A DNA stretch of 7,718 nucleotides, from assembly GCA_903934745.1 (NCBI GenBank), contig CAIZOZ010000445.1, positions 1 to 7,718 on the forward strand, given 5' to 3'. The DNA is from an uncultured cyanobacterium. Lineage in GTDB: Bacteria > Cyanobacteriota > Cyanobacteriia > PCC-6307 > Cyanobiaceae. A program made the position numbers and the translations under genes. The notes below the pieces were generated by a model. That model was not told where the DNA came from, ran no database searches, and saw only the letters and a program-made list of their open reading frames with translations. Shown piece by piece: positions 1 through 5,800 of this stretch (position 1 is the stretch's first letter; every line of letters begins with the position of its first letter).

Positions 1-255
1 CCCCATAGGGCGCAGCAACCTCGATCGCCGCCCGGGGGCCGGTGCTGTAACCCCAGCGCTGTACAGACCCCTCACGCTCACAACACACAGCGGCAATCAG
101 ATGAGAGGCTTGACAAGTCAATCCTCCCGATTCATCATGGAACAACGAGGTGCATCTGCGCCTCCGGGATGACAGCCCGTCATTCCACCCTGTTCACCCT
201 CTGATCAGGGCATTCGGGCCTCGGGATTTACACCACGCAAAGGGACGCGGCCCAT
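1..255. other. Left-edge stretch without a confident gene
   Basis: No frame here has both a good start and protein-like content. On the minus strand one frame is open from about position 194 to the window start. Its distal part (from 79 downward) reads ERE-GSVQRWGYSTGPRAAIE-VAAPYG, which looks protein-like, so it could be the start of a gene running off the left edge. It has no ATG. Its only possible starts are TTG or GTG codons. The purine-rich GGGAGGA (minus strand, about 123-129) sits directly against a TTG rather than at normal spacing. Coding potential is therefore only suggested. The plus-strand frames here look random. Confidence 0.2.
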
Positions 256-417
256 TTGAACTGGGGTTATGTCCAGCTGGGTCTGTTGGCTCTGGCCTTC
301 GGGGGGCTGCAGCTCTGGTGGATCAGCAGCACCTTGCGCCAGCGTGCGTTGGTGCGTCCGATGGGCGAAGGTGAGTTTCGCAAGTCATTGGAAAGGATCT
401 GGGCGAAACGAAACTGA
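256..417 (+). CDS. Small single-helix membrane protein, TTG start, 53 aa
   Basis: This short frame begins with TTG-AAC-TGG and ends at TGA 415-417. The product starts (M)NWGYVQLGLLALAFGG and ends EFRKSLERIWAKRN. Residues about 5-23 form one hydrophobic helix ending in LQLWW, a typical aromatic interface. They are followed by a basic stretch (TLRQRALVRP) and a short amphipathic C-terminal helix, so the chain is probably a membrane anchor with a cytoplasmic positive tail. The start was chosen because AAGGGA (240-245) lies 10 bases upstream and because the only in-frame codons before it run back to a TGA at about 204-206 with no ATG. I do not recognise a named family. It could be a small accessory subunit of a membrane complex, but nothing shows which one. 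Other frames over this stretch give low-complexity nonsense. Confidence 0.55.
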   Translation: MNWGYVQLGLLALAFGGLQLWWISSTLRQRALVRPMGEGEFRKSLERIWAKRN

Positions 418-488
418 GGCTGGGCGATCCTGCCAGCCGATCGCAGCGAGCCGCCAGCGGCCCGGTGACCGGTGGGATCGCGCCGGGG

Positions 489-503
489 CAGGGGAGGCCC
501 CTG
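489..503. other. Perfect 6-bp stem-loop between two small genes
   Basis: CAGGGG-agg-CCCCTG forms a perfect stem with a 3-base loop. It lies 71 bases after the first small gene and 35 bases before the next start. There is no T-run after it, so it is not a canonical intrinsic terminator. It could be an mRNA 3'-end stabiliser or an attenuator-like element ahead of the 539 gene. The surrounding 418-538 spacer holds no gene that I can support. Confidence 0.3.
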
Positions 504-538
504 ATCAATGGTATGATTCTAAAGATTTCTTAACGCTT

Positions 539-838
539 ATGATTTCCAGCTTGTTTGGTTTTCTGCTTGTGGCGCTGTCTTTTGTTCAGGTTCCGCAATG
601 GAGTAACGACTGGACCAAATGTTCTGTGGCTGTTCCTGATACGGCATGTCACTGGTATGTGGTCAATCCCGACAATACTTTTGGCAAAGGTTTCAGTTGG
701 ATTACGGCCCCTGAGTTTGATGTCACGGCGCTCAGGGATATTGGGGTTCAGCATGACATCACCGTCGCTCAGGGTTACCAGACCACGGTGGAACTGATGA
801 ATGCCAGCACGGAAGTCAAATACGGCGATAACTACTGA
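539..838 (+). CDS. Membrane-anchored or secreted hypothetical protein, 99 aa
   Basis: The product begins MISSLFGFLLVALSFVQV and ends EVKYGDNY. Residues 2-18 are a hydrophobic segment without preceding basic residues, followed by PQWSNDW, so it looks like an uncleaved N-terminal anchor or an atypical signal peptide. The rest is a small polar domain rich in aromatics (DWTKC, CHWYVV, GFSWITAPEF). It has two cysteines at residues 28 and 37 that could form a disulfide if exported, and a beta-type C-terminal half (DITVAQGYQTTVELMN). ATG 539 was chosen because the hydrophobic segment starts there and the frame upstream (269-538) reads as arginine/glycine-rich noise. No Shine-Dalgarno is visible, which is common in cyanobacteria. 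TATGAT at 512-517 could be a -10 box but no good -35 accompanies it. The gene is A/T-richer than its surroundings. It is followed by a terminator at 985-1012. I do not recognise the family. Confidence 0.7.
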   Translation: MISSLFGFLLVALSFVQVPQWSNDWTKCSVAVPDTACHWYVVNPDNTFGKGFSWITAPEFDVTALRDIGVQHDITVAQGYQTTVELMNASTEVKYGDNY

Positions 839-891
839 TCGTCTGCTCGACTTCCCTGGCTCGGGCCGGAAGCTGCTATCGCCTTCGGGCC

Positions 892-946
892 CCGTGTGGG
901 CGACAAGATCTGCAAATCTGAGCAGAAAAGCGGCAATGGCCCACGG
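892..946 (+). ncRNA. Possible structured RNA or structured 3' UTR
   Basis: CCGTG (892-896) pairs with CACGG (942-946) and GGC (899-901) with GCC (939-941), giving an 8-bp outer stem with a 2-base bulge. Inside it, TCTGC (909-913) pairs with GCAGA (922-926). The element lies in the noncoding gap after the 99-aa gene and ahead of the terminator, so it may be the 3' UTR of that mRNA or a small RNA sharing the terminator. No known RNA family was recognised. Chance pairing in a GC-rich spacer is possible. Confidence 0.22.
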
Positions 947-964
947 AAGCGCTACATAAGTTCA

Positions 965-970
965 TATAAT
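965..970 (+). promoter_or_regulatory. Perfect -10-like TATAAT
   Basis: TATAAT matches the sigma-70 -10 consensus, but no convincing TTGACA-like -35 lies 16-18 bases upstream. If used, it would start a transcript near 977 that meets the terminator after about 35 bases, giving only a very short RNA. A chance match is the simpler reading. Confidence 0.15.
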
Positions 971-984
971 GACGAAGGTCATCG

Positions 985-1012
985 AGCGGTCCCGGGCGGG
1001 TCCGCTTTTTTT
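985..1012 (+). terminator. Intrinsic (rho-independent) terminator
   Basis: AGCGGtCCC (985-993) and GGGtCCGCT (998-1006) pair across a GGGC loop with a single internal T-T mismatch, and the stem runs straight into a seven-T tract (1006-1012). This is a textbook plus-strand terminator and most likely ends the transcript of the 539-838 gene, about 150 bases after its stop codon. Confidence 0.82.
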
Positions 1013-1096
1013 GTGGGTTGGAGCGGGGCGGGCCAGACCCTGAAAACCCAGCCAGCCAGCGCGAGGCTGGTGGCGATCGGCTCGATGGTCAGCAGG

Positions 1097-1126
1097 TTGG
1101 CCTGAGGTCGTTCGGCCTGAGGCCGT
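1097..1126. repeat. 15-bp tandem repeat, two copies plus degenerate third
   Basis: TTGGCCTGAGGTCGT (1097-1111) is followed directly by TCGGCCTGAGGCCGT (1112-1126), with two differences between them. A third, diverged unit (TCGGTGCTGAGCTGT, 1127-1141) follows in register. The second unit contains the inverted repeat GGCCT-g-AGGCC. The function is unknown, and the DNA is noncoding. Confidence 0.7.
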
Positions 1127-1189
1127 TCGGTGCTGAGCTGTCGGTTGTAGGGGTGGGTCGTTGGGTCGTGGCTATAGGGAACGGTTCAA

Positions 1190-1199
1190 GGGGGGGGGG
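1190..1199. repeat. Homopolymer run of ten G
   Basis: A G10 tract in noncoding DNA, 260 bases upstream of the 1459 gene. Such runs slip during replication and can vary between cells. It is not inside a coding frame, and no promoter is clearly positioned around it, so a role in phase variation is not shown. Confidence 0.85.
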
Positions 1200-1244
1200 C
1201 ACGAAGGCCAGCAGCACCCTAAGCAGAGTTCAACGCACTTCCTT

Positions 1245-1267
1245 TTGCCCTTGAATTGATAGGGCAA
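1245..1267. other. 7-bp inverted repeat (TTGCCCT/AGGGCAA)
   Basis: TTGCCCT (1245-1251) and AGGGCAA (1261-1267) are perfect inverted repeats separated by nine A/T-rich bases. This could be a regulator-binding dyad ahead of the LprI-like gene or an RNA hairpin. There is no T-tract, so a terminator is unlikely. Confidence 0.35.
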
Positions 1268-1458
1268 TGTGTGCGCAGGCTGCTGCCCTTCCGTCGCCGC
1301 TGTCTTTGCCCGATTTGCCTGGTCAAATTCTCGTATCTGCTGGTCGTCAGGCGGTGCTGGATCAATGTTCTGCTGCGGCTCCTGTTATCCCATGGTGGAG
1401 CTGCTGTGGCGGGAGTCTTCAGGTGTGCTTACGTTGCTGAGCACGACTAGGACCGTCC

Positions 1459-1794
1459 ATGAAGCGCCTTCTGCTGCTAGCGATCGGCTTGCTGCCCATT
1501 GAACGGCTGCCCATCGGCGCTGCTCAGGCCAAACCACCCGACATCCGTTGCCCTGGCGACAACACAGTTGAGATGAGGTATTGCGCCTCCTTGTCATTAG
1601 AGCAGTCCGACCGTCAGTTGCATCAGAAAATCTCCAAGGAGCTGTTCAATCAGTGGCAGCGTGCCACCAGGGCAGTCTGTGCTACAGCTTATGCTCCTTA
1701 TCTTGACGGCACCATCTATCCGCAGTTGGTGGTGGGATGTGATGACCATCTCAACCGAGCCCTGTTGAAGGAATTCAAGGGTCTGGGAGATTAG
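1459..1794 (+). CDS. Secreted LprI/DUF1311-like protein, 111 aa
   Basis: The protein has an N-terminal signal peptide (MKRLLLLAIGLLP..., probable cleavage after AQA at about residue 24) and a mature part of about 87 residues. The mature part follows the DUF1311/LprI-N pattern: an early Cys (IRCPGDNTVEMRYCA, about 30-44), the LEQSDRQL segment equivalent to the family's 'L..AD..LN..Y', a W-x-R-A-T-R-A-x-C motif near residues 70-78, and a late Cys in VVGCDDHLNRALL. The four cysteines suggest two disulfides in the periplasm. Named members of this family include a lysozyme inhibitor (LprI of Mycobacterium), but many are uncharacterised, so lysozyme inhibition here is only a possibility. ATG 1459 is supported by TAGGA (1449-1453), five bases upstream, and by the signal peptide that follows. 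The gene stands alone, with over 300 bases of noncoding DNA on each side. Confidence 0.8.
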   Translation: MKRLLLLAIGLLPIERLPIGAAQAKPPDIRCPGDNTVEMRYCASLSLEQSDRQLHQKISKELFNQWQRATRAVCATAYAPYLDGTIYPQLVVGCDDHLNRALLKEFKGLGD

Positions 1795-2141
1795 TCCTCT
1801 CGCCTCTGGCTACCAAGCGGGGCCTCAATCGCGAGAGCCGCTTGCTGATACCGCCGGGTGAGCGGTTTGAAGGGGTCCCAGCTTTGCCTGGATCTCTGGC
1901 CTTGCCGATGATTTTAGGTATTGCTGAGTACTCGTGATGATGTCGGGCGATCAGTCGTCATGGTAGCTCAACACGTTTCAAAGCTAAATTTTGATTAAAA
2001 TAGGTGGCAATTGAAGATGTTCTGTATTGTTGATGATCAGGTTGAATGTCGCTTGTGGTTCATCGAGGAGTGGATATGGTGCGGCGCCAGACGCTTCTCG
2101 CTCAATCATCAGTGGCTGAGGAAGGCTGCGGAGTTTACACT
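1795..2141. other. Intergenic stretch between convergent genes
   Basis: This lies between the end of the LprI-like gene and the minus-strand regulator remnant. It holds a weak stem ACCGC-(7 nt)-GCGGT at about 1850-1866 without a T-run, and an A/T-rich patch at 1981-2003. On the minus strand a frame shifted from the regulator remnant stays open from about 2153 to a TAG at 1984-1986 and could be its decayed continuation. No gene is supported. Confidence 0.5.
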
Positions 2142-2628
2142 TTAGCTGAGCAGTATCCGGTTGAGGCGGATCGAGGCGATTTCGACATCATCGTGGTCAG
2201 GGATGTCTGGATAGGAGGCAACCCAGGCATCGATCACTCCTTTCCTTAGTAGCTCAATCGGTCGCTGATAGTCGAAAAAGTCGAAATTACCGCTAATCCA
2301 GCCTTCAGGCACCGGATGGCATAGCGCTGACCCTGACCAATGCTGGACCTCCAGCCGTAGGGGTTGCTGTTTGTCCCAGCGCCAGCGTTGATGAACCTTC
2401 CGCTCCAGATCCAGAGAGGTGGTATCACCGATCAGCTCCCATTCGCCCAAAACCTTGCGCGCTTCCAGCTCGAAGATCTTCAGCGCTGATTGGGCATTGC
2501 GGCTGATTGTGGATTGGTTGATGCCATAGCGCTTGGCAACCTGCTCGCCGGTTCTTAGCCAGAGCAGAGTGTCGAGCGATTGGAGTAGCTCAATGGAGAT
2601 CAGAACTCTTTGCGATTGGTAATTCCAT
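2142..2628 (-). pseudogene. Broken helix-turn-helix regulator with LysR-like effector start
   Basis: From 2627 down to the TAA at 2142-2144 one frame is open for 161 codons but has no ATG, GTG or TTG near its beginning. An ATG at 2626-2628 is one base out of frame. Dropping one A of GGAAT just after it would give MDYQSQRVLISIELLQ, running straight into the open frame. Residues 26-45 of that reconstructed chain (TGEQVAKRYGINQSTISRNA) are a clear helix-turn-helix. A linker (ERKVHQRWRWD) follows, then RLEVQHWSGSALCHPVPEG and RPIELLRKGVIDAWVASYP. These resemble the first third of a LysR-type ligand-binding domain, where 'GxLDLAI' is expected. The chain stops after about 70 residues of that domain, against about 200 normally. 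It is therefore probably a transcription regulator inactivated at both ends. A sequencing error in the A-A pair, or use of the internal ATG at 2448-2450 (which would lose the HTH), are alternatives. Confidence 0.65.
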
Positions 2629-2668
2629 CAAGCGTCTAGGGGTATCCGTCTGGTCTGACTTGCTCGAA

Positions 2669-2821
2669 TCAGCCCTGGCCGCGGGCCAGCCAATGGGGGC
2701 AGTGCTGCTGGGAGGCGATGCTGGCGTTGAGCACCACCTGCCAGACACGGCAGACGCCGCTGCCACCGCTGCAGCCGGTGAGATTGCGGCAACCGGAGCA
2801 GCGGGGAGGGGTCAGGGTCAT
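2669..2821 (-). CDS. Possible Cys-rich small protein, 50 aa
   Basis: This is an ATG frame beginning MTLTPPRCSGCRNLTGCSGG and ending CPHWLARGQG, closed by TGA at 2669-2671. It has five cysteines (C8, C11, C17, C24 and C42). The C-x2-C pair, the later Cys and a final C-P-H-W suggest a small metal-binding or disulfide-bonded fold. Nearly all codons end in G or C, as in the neighbouring RTX gene, which favours real coding. The frame starts 51 bases after the RTX stop on the same strand, so it could be co-transcribed if the weak terminator between them is leaky. No good Shine-Dalgarno is seen (upstream is CCGTCACAG). I do not recognise the family, and a chance frame in GC-rich DNA cannot be ruled out. 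Confidence 0.45.
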   Translation of the reverse strand: MTLTPPRCSGCRNLTGCSGGSGVCRVWQVVLNASIASQQHCPHWLARGQG

Positions 2822-2849
2822 CTGTGACGGTTGAGCAGGCGCACACTCT

Positions 2850-2869
2850 AAAATCAGGCCGGTTGGCTG
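2850..2869 (-). terminator. Weak terminator candidate after the RTX gene
   Basis: Read on the minus strand, CAGCC-AACC-GGcCTG forms a 5-bp stem with one bulged base, followed by ATTTT. It starts three bases after the RTX stop codon. The stem is short and the T-run brief, so termination would be partial at best. Confidence 0.3.
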
Positions 2870-2871
2870 CT

Positions 2872-5800
2872 TTACAGAGCGATACCGGCGGCGCCCAGGT
2901 TTGGAGCGCCGCTGAGTTCGAGCTGGAAGTCGGCGGCCAGGCTGCCACTGCAGTTGCCCTCCAGCAGTCCGTTGCCGTTGCTGAGGGTTGTGTAGCGCAG
3001 TTGGCCGAGGCCGCTGAATGGGGCGTTGCCGATCCAGCTGAAGGCCTGGTTGCCGCCTTTGTCTGCGCGGGCATCGATGGCGACAAGGTCGATCCGGTCG
3101 CCGGATCCCCAGTCACTGATCAGATCCCGGCTGCCGCTGCCATTGCCGGCATCGCTGAGGTTGGCGTACATGAATAGATCTGTGCCATCGCCGCCCAGCA
3201 GACGATCGGCGCCGCCGCCCCCCTGAAGGGTGTCGTTGCCGGCGCCACCTTCAAGCTGGTTGGCCGCAGTGTTGCCGCTCAGATTGTCATTGAAGTGTGA
3301 GCCGAGCAGATGTTCAAAACTGTTGAGCAGATCGCTGCCGGCTCCGCCAGTGTTCTGGGATGAGCTGATGGCGAGGCTCACCTTCACCCCAGCCGTTGCC
3401 ATGGCATAGCTCAGTCTGTCGCCGGCTTGGTGGTTGCCCCCGAGCAGGGTGTCATTGCCGGGGCCGCCATCGATTAGATCATCCCCATCGCCGCCATCAA
3501 TCCGGTTGGCGCCGCCGTTCCCCAGCAGGTGATCGGCGCCGCTGCCGCCGATCAGATGTTCCACGGCGATCAGCTCGTCGAATCCGCCGGCGCCGGTGGC
3601 CTGGGTCCCGGTCAGGGCCAGATTCACCGCCACCGAATTGTTCACTCCGGCGTAGGAGGCGGTGTCCAGACCGTCGCCGCCATTCAGCAGGTCGTCACCA
3701 TCGCCGCCCAACAGGGTGTCATTGCCAGTGCCACCGTTGAGCTGATCGTTGCCGGCCAGGCCATAGAGCTGATCGTGTCCTGCGAGGCCATCGAACCATT
3801 CATCGCCGCTGCCGCCGGTGAGGATGTTGTCGCCGCTGGTGCCACTGATCATGTTGCTCACCTTGCTGGCCAGGGTGAGCGCCGTCCAACTGCTGCCGTC
3901 GCTGAAGCGCACCAACTGCAGTGGATTGTAAGTGTTCTGTACCGTGCCGTCGAGGAAAAAGTCGTCGACGCTGATTGATTCGCCGCTGCTGAGGATGTTG
4001 AGTCGGAGTCGGTTGCCGACCCGGATGGCATTGAGATCGACGGGAGTGATGCCACCCTCGAGGCTGAGCGTATTCAGGCGCTTTGTATTGGTGTCGAGGT
4101 AGGACCTCAGGGTGTCATTACCATCGTATAAGGCATAGTGATAAATGTTGTCGCCAAGTCCGCCGGTGATCGTGTCACTTCCCCGGGCCCCGGTGATCGT
4201 GTCATTGCCGCCGTCGCCCTCGATGCGATCATGGCTGGGGCTGCCCACCAGTTCTTCGGCTGCAGCGGTGCCGGTGAGCGCCAGGTTGACCAGCTTCTGG
4301 GCATTCCAGCTGGTGCCATTTTCAAAGCGCACCAGCTGGATCGGCGTGTCGAGGACAGAGTAGGAATCGGTGCGGAAGAATTGCTCCAAGATGATCTGGT
4401 CATCGCTGCCGGTGATCTTGATCTCTAGATCCAGGCCCCAGCCATGACGCTTCACTGTGACATCGGCCGGATTAATGTATTGGCCAAATTCCAGGATGTT
4501 GTGGTGGCTGAGATTGTCATTCCAGTCGGTGTGGATGATGTCCTGACCTCCGCCTCGGCTGAAATGGATGGTGTTGTTGCCGGAACCAGCTTCGATGGTG
4601 TCATTGCCAGCCATGCCGTCGATTGTGTCATCTCCGGTGCCACCCAGGATCAGGTCATTGCCGCTATGGCCAAAAAGGATATCATCGCCGCCCATTCCCT
4701 TGATTGTGTCATTGCTAGCTAGTCCTTCGATGAATTCCGGCTCGTCGTTTCCTGTCATGGCCATCAAGGCCATGGCCTCCATCGTCCAGAAAGTGCCGTC
4801 ACTGAAAACCACTTCTTTGAAGGGATTGAGTAGGCTATTGATGTATTCGCCTTGAAAGGCTTGCCTTGTCGTAATGCTGTCGTTTGTGCCGATGATGCTC
4901 AGTACGAGTCCGTTGTATTCCCGGGAGACGCGCAGGTCTGACGGTCCAACGTCGGCGTCGCAGATGATGCGGTTCATGGCTTCTGGTGAAATGTTCTCCC
5001 AGCTCACGATCTGATCGGCTCCACCGCCACGACTGAAGCGGTAGCTGTTGTTTCCTGCTCCCCCAATCAGGGTGTCATTGCCACTGCCGCCGTCGAGGCT
5101 GTCGTCGCCTGAATAGCAGAAGATGCTGTCATTGCCGCTATCACCCAGAATCTGATCATTGCCACCATTGCCGTAAATTGTATCGTCGCCCGCACCGGCG
5201 GCAATTCGTTCTCCAAGGTTGGTTCCATTGATGATCTCGGCTGCGTCAGTTCCCTGTACGGCCATGTGCATCAGATCCGACCTGCTCCATCGGCTGCCAT
5301 CGTTGAACTGGATATAAGTGCTATCGCCAGGACGAGGTTGGAAAAAATTGTCGCTAAAAAAGTTTGTAATTGTCAGTCTGTCGCTTGGGTTGACTTCCAG
5401 GATCAGGCTTTCTTCCCTGCGTCTGACGCGTAGTTGACCGGGCTGTACGGCACTTCCAAATTGGATCAAGTTGGATGAGGGTCCACCCCAGTCGCTCGTG
5501 CTGTCTTGACCATCACCGACGTCGAAGCAGTAGACATTGAGTCCGTAATCGTCGGCAAGTTTGTCGTTGCCTGGGCCGCCGATCAGGGTGTCATTGCCAG
5601 CGCCTCCTTGCAGGTTGTCATTGCCACTGCCACCGATCAGGGTGTCTTGGTCATCGCCGCCGTCGACGGTGTCGTTCCCTGTGCCGCCATCCAGAACATC
5701 GTCGCCACCGAAGCCGTAGAGCTGATCGTCCTGGTCCTGGCCCAGCAGGACATCATGACCCAATCTTCCTGTCATTTTGTCATTGCCAGCACCACCTTTG

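Larger units (their letters stand above)
1013..1458. other. 446-base intergenic stretch with repeats, no supported gene
   Basis: No convincing gene is seen on either strand. The stretch holds a perfect 6-bp hairpin CCAGCC-(7 nt)-GGCTGG at 1052-1070, a 15-bp tandem repeat at 1097-1126 with a degenerate third copy, a run of ten G at 1190-1199 and a hairpin at 1245-1267. On the minus strand a frame is open from about 1176 down to 973, but it has no start codon and crosses the terminator. Plus-strand frames near 1256-1450 are Cys/Arg-rich and have no supporting signals. Confidence 0.6.

Noticed and set aside
269..538. Upstream part of the long plus-strand frame that ends at 838
   Set aside because: It reads as Ser/Gly/Arg/Trp-rich noise and overlaps the better 256-417 protein. 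The protein-like part begins only at ATG 539.
896..1105. GTG-start plus-strand frame of 69 codons
   Set aside because: It runs through the clear terminator at 985-1012, has no ribosome-binding site, and the product has no recognisable character.
973..1176. Minus-strand open frame containing LALAGWVFRVWPAPLQPT
   Set aside because: It has no start codon after the preceding TGA and crosses the terminator. I treat it as part of a possible noncoding repeat, not a gene.
1256..1502. Two overlapping plus-strand frames before the LprI-like gene
   Set aside because: They are Cys/Arg-rich, lack Shine-Dalgarno sequences, and one overlaps the well-supported start at 1459.
2046..2249. Plus-strand frame of 67 codons
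   Set aside because: Its 3' half is antisense to the regulator remnant, whose helix-turn-helix makes the minus strand the coding one. There is no independent support.
2249..2596. Direct repeat AGTAGCTCAAT at about 2248 and 2585
   Set aside because: Both copies encode the same I-E-L-L residues in the regulator remnant. Eleven bases is too short to claim an attachment site or duplication.
2628..3116. Minus-strand frame of 162 codons overlapping the RTX 3' end
   Set aside because: It is a shifted-frame shadow of the RTX C-terminal domain: Ser/Ala/Pro-rich with no domain signature.
3228..5650. Regularly spaced short repeats (GTGTCATTGCC) resembling a CRISPR array
   Set aside because: The spacing is variable, the 'spacers' are themselves similar, and the pattern is fully explained by RTX nonapeptide codons in one long frame.
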